The notes beneath the pieces were generated by a model. That model made no database searches and was not told the origin of the DNA. It worked only from the letters and a program-made list of their open reading frames with translations. DNA of 64,000 nt, taken from NCBI GenBank assembly GCA_030844895.1, contig CM061224.1, positions 70,750,567 through 70,814,566 on the forward strand, given 5' to 3'. Position numbers and translations under genes: made by a program. Of the stretch, positions 33,055 through 45,000 are shown one piece after another (positions within the stretch are counted from its first letter, which is position 1; every line of letters starts with the position of its first letter). The DNA is from Ambrosia x helenae. Its lineage: Eukaryota; Streptophyta; Magnoliopsida; Asterales; Asteraceae.

Positions 33055-34482
33055 ATGAACAGTGATAAGTATTGTGGAACTTGTGATAGACTGACAGAGG
33101 AAAACAAGCAACTCAAGGTTCAACTTGAGAGTGCGAGAATCAACTGTCAATCTTATCGCAAGGAAGCCCATGAGTTTAACAAAGTTCTTGATGGTTATAA
33201 AAAGGACATTTCTGATCTAAAGATAACTCTTTCTTTAAAACAACTTGCTATAAACAGTTATATAAATGAACTTGAAGAAACAAAATTAGAAATGGCAACC
33301 ATCAAATGCTTTGCTGAAAAGGTCAACAAAAAGCTTGAAAGTTACAAACACATTGCTTATGTGGTTGACCATATCATTGAAGAACCCTCACAACCTAGTA
33401 GTGCAAACTACAAGGCTGTTCCATCCCCAGTGTTATTTGAGAACCACAATTTACACTCAATAACACCGGAGAGTTCAGTCAAATCTGACTCTACATCGGA
33501 TAATGAATCTAACACTTCTATTGTTGGGGATCCACATTCCAATGTGAGACCGATTTTAGGGTTGAATGATGAGGGAGTGACAGCAGTGACTGTTGATTCA
33601 GACACTGAAGATGAGAAACATGAGAAAGTGTGTGATATTCCTATGGAAAATCACAATATCACAAATGAACCAATATCACCTTCCCAGGTTTCACATCCAA
33701 TGGCAAATGTTCATCGAGTGAATCAATCAGTAAAGAAACAAGTGAAAATTGAATCAGTTGACAAACCTGTCAAAGTATTTTATCAGATGGAAGGATCCAA
33801 TAAGATTATTTCTGACGAGGAGTATCCGATAAAATTTGCCAATTATTCAAAAATCGAGAAAATCTGGCAGGAAAGTACTATTTGGTTTCCTAAACATGAA
33901 AGGACCAATGATGTACCTCCAAAAATTTTAAAGAAAATATATCTGGATACTCCAAAAGAACCTAAGGTTCATGTCACTGAGTTCATTAGGCCTAAAGAAA
34001 AGGCTAATGGTTTTCTTGAGCCGGCTTACTCAAAGGACCCAGCTCTAGAGAGTTTGAGACGTAGATGTATGGATGATCAGTATCCAATCAATTCCTATGC
34101 TAAGTCGAATGCCAAGAATGTTTTTGAGGAATATCGTGCATGTTTTATGTGCGGGGAAAGGGGGCATTTACTTGCTCACTACCCATACGTGAGGCATAAA
34201 AGGCACGAAGTTGAGATGAGGCAAACTTATAGAAGTCCAGTTGACAATCATAGTTATCCTCAAACACGTTTTGTCCCTCAACCAGCACCATTTTATAATC
34301 AAAGTCGTTATTTTCAAAGGAAGGATAATCGTCAATTTACTTATGATCGTCGAAATCGGATTGCTATGGAAAAACCATTGAAGAAACCAGTGGTGAACTC
34401 AACTGTTGATAAACAAAAGGTTCCTCCAAAAACCTGTTGTTATCATCAGTTGGACCTAAATCTGTTATTTCAGAGAAGGTAA
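33055..34482 (+). pseudogene. Coiled-coil and knuckle-containing linker ORF of copia X
   Basis: 475 open codons. Residues 1-110 are heptad-like (LTEENKQLKVQLES; LELEETKLEM-type text), likely a coiled coil. The middle is Ser/Asp/Glu-rich, and near 34142-34185 there is CFMCGERGHLLAHYP, a second zinc knuckle whose last Cys is replaced by Tyr. An Arg/Gln/Pro-rich tail follows. This matches the gag-protease linker of large copia polyproteins. No enzyme motif. It probably belonged to one polyprotein with gag and pol. Confidence 0.65.
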
Positions 34483-34740
34483 CCAAGAATGTTTCATTTG
34501 AGAACAATGTTAAGGAACCTGCTGTGACTCAAAAGTCTCAGATTAGGATTCTAAAACATTCTGAACAACTCTGATCACCGGTGGGTTCTCCAGGTGCTTC
34601 CACCTCAATTGCAAATGTGAAAGAAGAAAAAGGTTTGATAGATCATAAAAAGGTCGATTCAAAACCGAATGTTTGTGTGACTGAATCTTTGAAATCTGAT
34701 GTTCAAAGACCCAAGACCAAGCAGGCTTGGGTCTCCCGAA

Positions 34741-35000
34741 AGAACTAATGTTTTCCTTGATATGTGCAGGGAGCTCCAGCTGGCCCTTTTAGCAGTCTCT
34801 AGATTGTCGACAGTGGAGCTTATGGTCACATTACTGGTGATTTGACGCTTCTATTCGATATAAAGAACATCAATGGAGGATATGTATCGTTTGCTGGTAA
34901 TAAAGGTGGTTATATCACGATGGAGGGAAATGTTAGTAACAGGATTGTTAGTTTTGAAAGGATTTCATATGTGAAATAAATTGACTATAATCTGTTAAGT
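34741..35000 (+). pseudogene. Protease of copia X
   Basis: IVDSGAYGHITGDL (from 34803) is the copia aspartic protease motif with catalytic Asp in D-S-G. The codon before it is TAG (34800-34802), where Trp is usual. The frame continues through GYVSFAGNKGGYI to a TAA at 34978-34980, then DYNLLSVSQIYDK leads into the integrase frame. Two nonsense changes make it inactive. Confidence 0.8.
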
Positions 35001-36065
35001 GTGAGCCAAATCTATGACAAACAGTTTTCTGTGCACTTCGAAGATAAATCTTGTTATACCCTCAAACACGGCTTTGTTATTCCAAAAGAGTGGATCATGC
35101 TGAAAGCACCAAGAGTGAATAATTTTTACATTCTTGATATGTCTAAGGCGATGACAACTCAGGGCCAAGTTACGTGTTTCCTATCAAAGGCTACAGAGAA
35201 AGATTCAATTATGTGGCACAGGAGGATGGGACATATTCACCTCAGGAAAATGAATCATTTGATGAAGAATGAGCTTGTTGAAGGCGTTAATGTCAAACAT
35301 TTTCATCTCAATGACAAGTGTGTGAGTTGCAAGAAGGGGAAGCAGCACAAACAGTCCCACAAACCGAAGAAAGTGAATTCTGTAGATATGCCACTTGAGC
35401 GTTTGCATATGGACCTTTTTGGACCTGTCAAGCATAAGAGTCATGATGGAGAACTTTACTGTCTCGTGGTTATTGACGATTACTCTAGATTTTCATGGGT
35501 AATGTGCTTGCAATACAAAAGCGACACGTTTAACAATTTGAAAGTTTTGTTCACTCGTTTAGAGAATGTTTATGGATTGAAAAACAAAAGAATTCGGAGT
35601 GACAATGGGACGGAGTTCAAAAATGCACAGATGGATGATCTTTTTGAAGACAAAGGAATTCATCATGAATATAGTGCTCCGTATACCCCTCAACAGAACG
35701 GTGTCGCAAAAAGGAAAAACAGGACTCTAATTGAGACGGCGAGAACAATGCTTGCAGATTCTAACCTTCCAGTAATGTTCTGGAATGAAGCCATATACGC
35801 ATCTTGTTACACATTGAATCGTGTGTTAACAGTGAAGAAGTTTGGCAAAACTTCTTATGAACTGTTGAACAGACGTAAGCCGAATTTGGAGTATCTAGAA
35901 CCATTTGGGGCACCCTGTACGATGTTAAATCCGACTGAAAAGATTGGACCGAAAGCTGAAGAGGGATACTTTGTTGGATATGCAACCCCACTCAAACGGG
36001 TTTTCAACAAAAGAACTCGACAGGTGGAGGAATGGGCAAACATAGAAGTACAGCGTTACACCTAG
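35001..36065 (+). pseudogene. Integrase of copia X, with catalytic Glu changed
   Basis: The HHCC region (HRRMGHIHLRKMNHL, CVSCKKGKQHK) is intact. The core has MDLFGPVK and VVIDDYSRFSWV (first Asp region) and RSDNGTEFKN (second Asp, about 35600). The Glu-containing block, normally NGV(V/A)ERKNRT, reads NGVAKRKNRT: codon 35709-35711 is AAA, so the catalytic Glu is Lys. The C-terminal GYFVGYATPLKRVFNKRT block follows, with a stop at 36063-36065. Strand transfer should be abolished. Confidence 0.85.
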
Positions 36066-36185
36066 AACGTACAAGGCAATGGTCATGATTGGATGTTTGA
36101 TTACAAAGACTTCTTTGAATCATTAAATCTAGATAACTTGGTTGAATAGGCTGTTCTAAGACTTTATTATGAGTGTGAAAACGCA

Positions 36186-36960
36186 GTGACTTCACCGTTG
36201 GTGCGCCCGATCACCGTAACTCCTCCAGCAGCTTCTAATGATACCAATGTTCCTGCAGCTGAAGAAGAAGTTTTCAAGGAAGCTTCAAATACTCTTGATA
36301 CTTCAGAATCAGAAGATGATGAAGAAATCTTTAGTGAAGCTATTCTAGATCATGCAACAGAGACACCACCAGTGAACCCAAATCCAGATGTTGCTTCATC
36401 ATCTAACCTGGGTAATGATCTGGATTCGGCAGAAAATTTGACTACTAAAACGGGAGTTCAAGTACCTAATCATCCGGAATCTCTGATTCATCATATTCAC
36501 CCGCTCGAGCAAGTTATTGGTGACCCTGGAAGCAGTGTCATGACTAGAGGACAACTTCGTAGTGCAAACTCACCTGAAAATCTTGGCGCCTTAGCTTTAT
36601 ATGCAAAAAAAAAAAAAAAAAAATCTGGTTGTCAGAATGATTGGTCCTTTGCTTGTTATGTTTCGCAGGTGGAGCCGCGGACATACAAAGACGCTCTATT
36701 GGATGATGCTTGGGTTGAGGCGATGCAAGAAGAGTTGTTGCAGTTTCAGAAGCTGGGTGTTTGGACACTTACAGATTTACCTCCGGGAAGGAAGAAAATA
36801 GGAACCAAATGGGTTTTCAAATGTAAAAAGGATGATAGAGGTGTAATCGTGAGAAACAAAGCTCGGTTGGTAGTTCAAAGTTTTCATCAAGTTGAAGGAA
36901 TTGACTACAATGAGATCTATGCACCTGTGGCACGTTAAGAAGCTATTCGTATGTTTCTAG
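36186..36960 (+). pseudogene. Start of reverse transcriptase of copia X (truncated)
   Basis: An acidic, Ser/Pro-rich linker is followed by an A18 run (36605-36622) and then the RT N terminus: YKDALLDDAWVEAMQEELLQ, GTKWVFKCKKDDRGVIVRNK, ARLVV, NEIYAPVAR, TAA (36936-36938), EAIRMFL. It breaks at 36960 where a TGTCACACC LTR end starts, so the catalytic FVDD region is absent. Confidence 0.82.
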
Positions 36961-37240
36961 TGTCACACCATGCCAATGGCGGAAACACATGGCGCAACGC
37001 TCGAAAGCATATCAAAGTCAAGATTACACAAACTCTATTTAATTAGAAAAGATCATTTTATTAAGATGTCGAAAATAAGTATCTTGTACAATATTTCACA
37101 AAACAACAAACAAGAAGTTCATAAATGGGGGTTTTCCGTTTAGGTTCCAACCCGATGGTAACAATAGATGAAACCCCGAAAAGTATCCGACATCCTGAAT
37201 TCCACCGCACTAGCCCCATAACTATTCAACACTTAGTTAC

Positions 37241-37773
37241 CTGAAAGATATGTTTAAAAAGACGTCAATATATAAAATATTGGTGAGTTCACAGGTTTTA
37301 GTTTCGTAATAACAACATTTTTACATCCTGTGCAGATCCAGCACAATTTCTGGCCTTTGTAAGGAGTAGCTAGCTCCTACAAAACTACGATGATGAGCAA
37401 TCCCTTGAGCCCATAACCAAACCAAGACTAATAAATATGCCCCACGATCACCAGTTGTTTCTCGGCAATTAACAACTTAGTTCAGAATACGTGCACCCCA
37501 GGCATACGCCGATGCATAATCGACGCTATCGATTAGGGGTGGGCCTTGTCAGACACCAATAGTACTATCCAAATATTCCTTCGGTTTCATTTCCCTGGAT
37601 TAATGGTTACAGTAGCGAGGACTCAACCCCGAGTGGCGAACACACAATAAAACTCAAGTACTCATCATGCCACTCATCACATTTTAACCTTTGAAAACAT
37701 TTCAACATGTGACAACATTTGATAACATATCTTTCCCCCGATTAAAACAGTAAAATGGGGCCGTGAAACTCAC
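37241..37773 (-). other. Conserved intron-like block in LTR E
   Basis: On the minus strand: CAG/GTGAGTTTCACG with GGCCCCATTTTACTG, GGATAGTACTATTGG with TGACAAGGCCCACCCC, TTTGGTTATGGGCTCA, CCTGTGAACTCACCAA, ATTGAC and ATCTTTCAG/GT. Same order as in LTRs A, B, C and F. Confidence 0.6.
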
Positions 37774-38032
37774 CTGAAGTATAGCGTGCAATAAAATAGC
37801 AGAGAATAGCAAGTCCGTGGTCAAGCACCTACGAACGTCCTAGTGCGTGTAAGTCACTAAGTCTATAGCGTGTGTTTTTCCGGCAAGTTGTACACCCAAC
37901 TCCCAACACCACCATTTACATATAATTCCCCGTTTAATTAAACATATGTCCTAGGTCCGTTGGTGATGGATTACCCTTGTTACAAGTTACATTTATACTT
38001 TCATGAATATTAATTAACTTGTATAATATTAT

Positions 38033-38383
38033 TCTTGACTCGACTCACTTGACGTATAATTATTTTCCCATTAAATAATTATACTAAGATCTTGTCGATC
38101 GATATAATATTTTCAACACTCGACTCGACTCACTTTACCGAATATTTATTTTCCCATTAAATAAATATACTAGGATCTTGTCGATTCGACATAACATTTT
38201 CCACACTCGACTCGACTCACTTTACCGCATATTTACTTTCCCATTAACTAAATACACTAGGATCTCGTCGATTCGATATATATATATTTTCTTCACTCGA
38301 CTCGACTCACTTTACCGTATATTTACTTTCCCATTAAATAAATATACTAGGATCTCGTCGATTCGATAATATATTTTTATTGT
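38033..38383. repeat. Tandem repeat, four units of about 87 bp, in LTR E
   Basis: Units start with ACTCGACTCGACTCAC (38118, 38205, 38295, with a diverged first copy near 38033) and each holds TTTCCCATTAAATAAATA and AGGATCTYGTCGATTCGA. Copies differ by several bases. Confidence 0.88.
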
Positions 38384-40674
38384 CAAGTCCATATGCTTGT
38401 TTTAAACGTTTAATCGTTAGATTATTTACTTTATTTTTCTCCCACGAATAAATTCCCAACCCTTAGGAAAGTGTTATGTATTTTCACCCGAATTATATAT
38501 TTTAAGTCCTTTAAAATATGTGTTCTCATTTTCTCATTAGACGTAATAATACAAATACTTATTTACCCTTTTTTACGTCTTAGTCCGTTAACACGTCATA
38601 ACTCGTCCATATCCGATTCAATTAATCTTGTATGTATATTTTGTTAATTTTTCCAAGTTTCCAACAATATGTATTCTTGAAATTATTCATCCTTTAATTT
38701 CTACATATTTTTACTTGGAAGTTTATAAATACATTTGTATTTTTAATACAAAGACTTGGTTACTTATACATAAAAATGCTCCAACACTTTTATATTCCTA
38801 TTTATATAAAAGTGTTCATTTTTATACAAGTTTTTACCAAGTTTTAATTTATCTAACATGATTATAAAAACCTTTGTTTTTATATATTTATTTCCAACAT
38901 GTTAGAAAATCTATATTTTTATAAAACTCCATTTTATAAAAATACATTTTTATACAAGATATATGTATATATATTTGTAAATTTGCTATCATTTACAAAA
39001 TCATCCTTGGGAAGTTATCATTTTACACTTATGACACCAAACTTTCCAAAGTTATATTTTTAGATACAAGTTTCTAAAAATATCATTTTATGTCCCTCAA
39101 CTTTTAAAGTTACTAAAATAGTCCTTTAACTTCCAAGACTTACATTTTATTCTCAATCTTTCAAACATGACAATTTTCTACTAAACTAGTAAACTTTATT
39201 TGATCATCTTTGTCATGTTAGTTTATTTTTATGTTCCAACACTTTTAATAGTCTATAACCATCTCATTAAGGATACTAATAGGTGTACTTAGTGTATTTT
39301 GTCCAATATGTCCAATTTACATTTTTCAAGTGTGTAGACTTTGAAGATGTAAAGTTTATGTAACTTGTTTTCTAACCACATCAACACCATTTATAGTCTT
39401 AGATGATTATTTTATGAAGATTTAAACCACCTTTAAGTTTATCCAAGTTCTATTAACAACTATGTTTAGATCACCATTTTCTTTAATTCTTTGTGAACTT
39501 TATAAAACTACAAGAATAATACATATCCATCACTAAAATTTTGGCCCTTAATGCACACTTATAACACCATTTTAGTCTTTAAAAAGCATATGTCTTATCA
39601 TGTAAAGCTTCATTAAGTTAACCTATTATACAACTTGCTTCTAGATAATAAACATAAACTTTTAAAGACAAGAACAAGATCAAGAATACTTACAACTAGC
39701 ACAAGGCTAGGGAAGCTAAAAATACTTGATTTTGATGGGGTTTAGTGTGTTCTTCCTATGTGGTTATGCTCCAAGCTTGAAACACACAACTGGGGTTTGG
39801 AAAATGGATGTTTATGAAGGAATTTGAAGTGTTTAAACTTGAAGAAAGTGTGTGTGTGGGTGCTTGCTTGTTCACGGCTCCAAGGAAAGAAAAGAAGAGA
39901 TTGTTTTGTGTTTTGATCAAGTGTTATGCCATATGATCCTTTATAATCCTTTCATATCTTCCAAACAATCTTCCAAGATTATAAGGATCTAACACCAGAT
40001 TTAAATCCCATATATTATAGATATGTTTGTACTATGTGATCTTGGATGATCTTTGGATGGATTTTAGAGGGTGTTTGAGCCGTGAGTTTTCAAGAGAAAA
40101 AGAAGGATATGTGTAATCTTCAAGTACTCACAATCCTTTATAATATGATCATCCAATCTCCCATATATTTTCATGATCTTTCAAAGATAATAATCCTTTA
40201 TAATATGGATATATTGTACTAGAATAATCTTGGGTAGATTTGAAGAGGGTGTTTGGCCGATTTGTATCAAAGGAAATGGAAGATTTTATGAATCTAACAA
40301 GTACTCATGATCTTACATACTATATTATCCATACCTCCATAATCATCCATGGATTTTATAGATTGTTTGTACAAAAGAGAAGGATTATTGTATGGTAAGG
40401 GTATGGGGACGGTTTGGGGGTGGTTTTGGTGGGGTCCACAACACAAAACATTTGCTAAATAATTAGTTATGCTTCACACTTAGCATTCGGGTTTCGTTCG
40501 GGTATTAATCGGATTTTATTTATGCGTTATTCGGACATTATAGTAGCCTCAAATAACCCTTAAGCATAGCCTATTTTAAGTGTTGGTTGGTTAATTAGGC
40601 TTTTGTTGGGTGAGATTATAAGTTATACACGTATCGGGTGCGATACGCGAACTTTACTCGTTACCGGGACACCA

Positions 40675-42911
40675 CCTACAACACTTCACATGAAAAGCCT
40701 ATCGTAACACAAAACAAGCAGGACACCACCTTACACAAGCTTCTCTTGGAATGATACTAACCTTAAGTAGAAAATCCTTCTCCTTGTCCCTTTCTCGGCC
40801 GAACACAAGAACCAAAGCACCCATGTCTCTTTCACGCTTGGTTATCATAACCTTACACTAAAATGGCAACAACATACAAACTCCTAAACCTCCCAAGGTC
40901 AACCCTTTTCCATTCTCATCAAGAACCAATCAAAACATGAGGAATGTGAGGAACTATCACCATCACCATGTGCCTACATTGTCAAGTCTGTATCACCCTA
41001 TCCTCTCCAAATACTCGGCCGCTTACCCCCTACATTCAAACATGATGAAAATGATGGATCAATAACCTATGGACTCCATGTAAGGACAATCGGCCTTAGT
41101 GACAAAGAGGTGAGCAACTTACACTCTTTTGGTTAAAAGCTAGACTATACGTATCCATCCACCAAGTCAACCCATCCCCTTTGAAGCTTCTTATACTAAT
41201 CGGCCAACATGAAAAGACATGGCATGTTTGTCTTACACTTACACCAATTAGTGATTCAAAGACTTAACACTTACAAGAAGCATTGCACTTTTGAACTTAC
41301 CCCATATAGCTTTGTCCTTAACCTCCCTCAACTACTATATAAGGAGGCTCTTTGATCATTCCAAATTGCACCAACACAACTCTCACACTCTTACAAGAAT
41401 TCGGTCCCTCTTAACCCTCTTCCAAGTCCCAACCGAGCTAGTTAGAAGGAGCTTCCAAGGATCACAATACTCTCTTGTCTCACCAAGTCTTGAGGTAAGT
41501 CTAACCCCACTTTATTTCTTCACTCTCTCTCAACCCTATTATGAAACCATGTTAGTGCACTTGAGGCTTGAGTAATCGGCCATAAACAAGTCAAGGGTGG
41601 TATCATTTGTCGGCTAACATGATCACATAACCTCGCTTCTCACTCACAACACTAAAAACACTATGCATACACTAACTCATGAGCACAAGATCGGCTATAA
41701 GTAGGCACATTGCCGTGTAACCTTGCAAAGTAATTTTAATCAGCCATGATTAATTAAAGATTATTTTCAAAATCAACTTTATAAACCGGTTTTCATAACT
41801 AAAGGTGTTTGGTTTATGTTCAATTTAAAGGTCCATGATCTAGGTAATATAATTGGCTTTAGCACTTGTGCGCCTTGTAATGGATTGGTAGTATTGATGA
41901 GGCAAGATCCATCGATTTTAATGATCACATATCAAACACACGACATATGTTAGCTTCGGCCCTCACTTATTAACACATGTTAATAAGACTCAAACGCATG
42001 TTAGCACCAACTTGAGTATATTAAAAGACTAAACACATGTTAGAATATTTGTTTTCGTTAATAAAACAAACCTACATGATGGATTAGAGACAATATGTGG
42101 CCCATGTCTTTACATGGGGCCATATGGGTCCACTTCATGATCCATTATAAGCCTCGCATACATAAACACAATCCACATCGAATGACACGGTTCACAATAA
42201 CGGGTGCCCCCACATGTATGATAAACAAGAACATACAACTTACTATGTCCTCAATAATCATAGGGCAATTTGGTTCATGAGCTCATTAGTCCTCGTACAT
42301 TATTTACTGTAACTATTAGATATCAAAAGCCATGGAACACTTTAATACAACTATTGGGTTGACACCCCCACTCTTGGTTAGTCGCTCTAACTAGTTACAT
42401 ACAAAAGAGTGTTAATATTCTACTATACATACATTGTCTTTAGTGTACAATGCACGAGGTACCACAGTCAAGAGGTTTAGTTACGGGACTCATGGTTTGC
42501 ACAGAAATCCTTCGCTTAGCTAGCCTATGATTGGTCATACACTAATTACACAGTTGTTTTACTTGTTACACTCAAAGTTGTGAACTTACCAACATTATTG
42601 TTGATAAATCTTTCATGCATGTTTTTCAGGTAACTGATGGAGAGCAGTAGAGGTTTGAGAGAGGGGTCCAAGCATGCACTGGGTGGTATCATCATGGGTT
42701 GGATTTTATTTATTCCGTAGTATTATGGTTCATGGTTATTCAGACAATTCATTTGTTTCCAAACAATGTTTCTCTACTATAATTAAGTTTTATGACAATA
42801 ACCATCCTATGATGGTATCTTTTGATAAAATTTATGTGTTTTGCTTGTACCTTGTGCTTGAAAACCTTTCAAGGTTGCATTCCCGTGTTTTCGCATTGGC
42901 GGGGTGTGACA
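40675..42911 (+). mobile_element. 3' LTR 'D' of the gypsy element (5' end missing)
   Basis: Collinear with 27648-29630, then continues about 200 bp further to its end GGGGTGTGACA next to the CATTT duplication. It includes TATATAAG (41336-41343), GAG/GTAAGT at 41495 and the acceptor-like TTTTTCAG ending 42629. Around 42030-42270 a segment replaces the sequence holding the GTGAGT donor in LTR C. Visible substitutions and small indels against LTR C show this insertion is much older than the elements at the right of the window. Confidence 0.8.
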
Positions 42912-42916
42912 CATTT

Positions 42917-44100
42917 GCTCAAACAAATCATTTTGTCATCAAAGTTATATAATGTTTGAACCATTAAATAGAATTCTTGCATCGCTTCCGAACTAGTTGG
43001 ATAATAAACCCCCGATACTTTTGTAGTGGCAATTTTAAAACTTTCAGAAATTCTGTAAGTTGTTCAATACAAACCCAATCCTCATTAGGAAACAATGTAC
43101 CTCGACCATGCCTAGCATGCCTATTATTCAAATGTTTTAAAGTTTCTCTTTGTTTCGAAGCACTTTCAATTTGAACCTAAGAAGGGAAGGTTCGTATCCA
43201 TATACTATTTTTATATTTTCTATATTGTTCGCAACTTGATTTAAAGACTTCATGTAACATAAATCGAAAACCTCTTTTGAATTCTTCAACAATGGAAACT
43301 CCAAGCTCATCTTGCACAATTAAGTTAATAATGTGTGCAACACATCGTGTACGGAAAAATTCCTTTGCAAATGGGATATATTTTAATTTTAATTTTAAAC
43401 CGCAACATTATTGTTTGACGCGTTGTCGAACAACACTGAAAATATTGTGCTTTCTAACTTATAATTTTGTATTGCATGGACTAAGACATAAAATATATTT
43501 TCGTCGGTGTGTGGATACTCGAATAAGTCAAACGCAATCGTACATTTCATCATTTGCCACATCATGGCATCTATCCAATGAGCGGTGATGCAAAGGTACG
43601 ATTCTGGTAAACTGTGAGGTGACGACCAAACATAGGTGGTTAAGTTCACACCGGTTTGTAAGTTTGCAAAAAAAAAATTAATAAAAAAACAATTAAAGTT
43701 TTTTCTTATTTGTTTCCATAATTTCATACAATGGCGTTTTAGGAAAATACGACTTATCTGGTTGTAACGAGGTTGGAGCGTGTCACGAATCAAGCTTGTC
43801 AATTGAGGATTGTCGAAGTGGGAGAAAGGCAAACCTTCTTAAATCACGAACTTCGTCATTCGTTCATGAACCTTGTTAAAATCATAAAGAAAAATCCCAC
43901 CTTGAGTATCAATCGAAGTTTGAGCACTATCAACCGAATTAACTTTAACTATCTTGCAATATTTAAGTGACTATTTCTCAAGGTGGAGTTTTCCCTTGGT
44001 TAGAGAACTATGTCACACTTTCTACAACGTGCCTTTTGAGCACCATTTGACATAAGACACAAGTTAAAAACCCCGTTTTCCTTACCAAAAAGATTGGGGG
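42917..44100 (-). pseudogene. hAT transposase, N-terminal part (BED finger and core)
   Basis: Read right to left: a BED zinc finger (ARCRKCDIVL, stop, then NSHLKYC; about 43935-44060), FVIQEGLPFSHFDNPQL (about 43790-43870), the region with LTTYVWSS...ITAHWID and FDLFEYPHTDENIF typical of Ac-like transposases (43400-43660), RCVAHIINL-like text (about 43320-43370) and VCIEQLTEFLKVL (about 43040-43080), ending at the insertion site. BED fingers bind the transposon ends. Stops and frame changes exist; the frame continues at 27008. Confidence 0.82.
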
Positions 44101-44587
44101 TTCGTGTCGTCTCAAGAATTTGAACAACGTTAACATTGTTTGAGGAACCAGTAAAGGGTGGGTTTTATAAAGCCATGAAATGAAGTAGTAAAATAGCAAA
44201 GAAGCAAAGCAAACACAAAAATGGGTGTATACAAGAGCGGATTTTACATTTCCAGGTTAGTTTTTGCGTTTTTTAGGGTTGTGAACAACCCAAAACATCT
44301 AAAGATTAGGGGGGAAGGAAAGGGTAAAAAAATGTTGTTTTCGAGGTCTAATGTTCATCTCCAACGGTTAGATCCATTTAAACGCTCGACACTGGTTTTT
44401 TTTAACGGTTTTAGATCGATTGTGTTTAGAACCGGTTCGGATGGGTTGGCAAGGCGAGATAGGGGATCAATTTGGGACCACTAGTTCCTATAAGAAACTG
44501 AACCTAGTTCATGAAATACCGATCCCAGACCAGTTTGGGTCGGGTCGGGTTCTCAAACCAGATTTTTTATGCACCTCTAGGCTAAAG

Positions 44588-45000
44588 AGGTGAGGCTTGT
44601 AGTTAGTCAGTGTTATCAATTGTGTTTAATCTTTGTTGTCAACAGCATCTTGTTGTTATTGTATCTTGTACGCCAACATAGTGAGTATTGCTACTGAAGT
44701 TGATTCTTTAATGCTTAATCTTTAAAGTCACACAATGATATTGCAATGATCAATTTGTTTAATTGAGTTTAAATGTCCTAACAAACAGTGACGGACCAGG
44801 ATTTTTTTTTCTTGGGATGGAAATTGGTAGTGGTTTGTTATCTACCACTAAGTGTTAAAAAAAAAAAGTCAGGTCTGATTTCTCTTGTAGTTGGTATGGT
44901 TGGTTTAGTTCACATAGATTACACATTAATGTGTTTTTGATTTACGGGTTAATCGTTGTTTTTATGAACTCACATTGATGGATTAAGAACCGGGAAAGAG
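44588..45000. other. Unassigned spacer right of the hAT
   Basis: AT-rich; no ORF or RNA feature recognised. It is the flanking DNA into which the hAT and the copia LTR at 45001 inserted. Confidence 0.5.

Larger units (their letters stand above)
29631..36960 (+). mobile_element. Ty1/copia element 'X', truncated in reverse transcriptase
   Basis: 5' LTR (29631-30092), tRNA-iMet-type PBS (30096-30108), motif-rich leader, gag (30724-32334), acidic/coiled-coil linker frames, protease, integrase and the start of RT up to 36960, where a reverse gypsy LTR begins. The rest of RT, RNase H, the 3' ORF and the 3' LTR are missing. The copia at 1384-3370 belongs to the same lineage by LTR similarity and shows what the lost 3' end probably looked like. 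Stops in protease and linker make it inactive. Confidence 0.85.
36961..40674 (-). mobile_element. Long gypsy LTR 'E' in reverse orientation, between copia X and LTR D
   Basis: The plus-strand start TGTCACACC is the reverse complement of a GGTGTGACA LTR end. On the minus strand it carries the same intron-like block as the other LTRs (37241-37773). Its far end near ...TACCGGGACACC resembles the complement of a GGTGTCCCGGTAACG-type LTR start. There is no target duplication: TCTAG flanks the left, CCTAC the right. About 3.7 kb, with an 87-bp tandem repeat (38033-38383). No ORF of note. A deletion probably joined its distal end to LTR D. Confidence 0.7.
27014..42911 (+). mobile_element. Gypsy-type element inserted in the hAT, rearranged inside
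   Basis: The left end TGTAACAACAG and right end GGGGTGTGACA are flanked by CATTT (27009-27013 and 42912-42916), a 5-bp target duplication inside the hAT transposase. The two homologous LTR segments (27014-29630 and 40675-42911) are in the same direction and share about 1.95 kb in collinear order, so they are the 5' and 3' LTRs. The normal interior is gone; between them are a truncated copia (29631-36960) and a reverse-oriented LTR (36961-40674). The 5' LTR lacks its last 200 bp or so, and the 3' LTR lacks its first 630 bp or so, so a deletion followed the nested insertions. Confidence 0.8.
26185..44579 (-). mobile_element. hAT DNA transposon (about 2.5 kb originally), split by gypsy insertion
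   Basis: The ends are inverted: TAGAGGTACAATTG at the left (26185) and, read in reverse, TAGAGGTGCATAAA at the right (44579). The 8-bp target duplication GGCTAAAG is exact at 26177-26184 and 44580-44587. Terminal inverted repeats of TAGAGGTRCA type and 8-bp TSDs are diagnostic of hAT elements. The transposase is on the minus strand, with its N-terminal part at 42917-44100 and its C-terminal part at 26209-27008. The element is interrupted by 27014-42911. Without that insert and one CATTT copy it is about 2.5 kb. Confidence 0.9.

Noticed and set aside
27014..42911. Two unrelated solo LTRs instead of one gypsy element
   Set aside because: The shared CATTT duplication, equal orientation and collinear homology of the two LTR parts, and the hAT frame resuming across the pair, favour one element.
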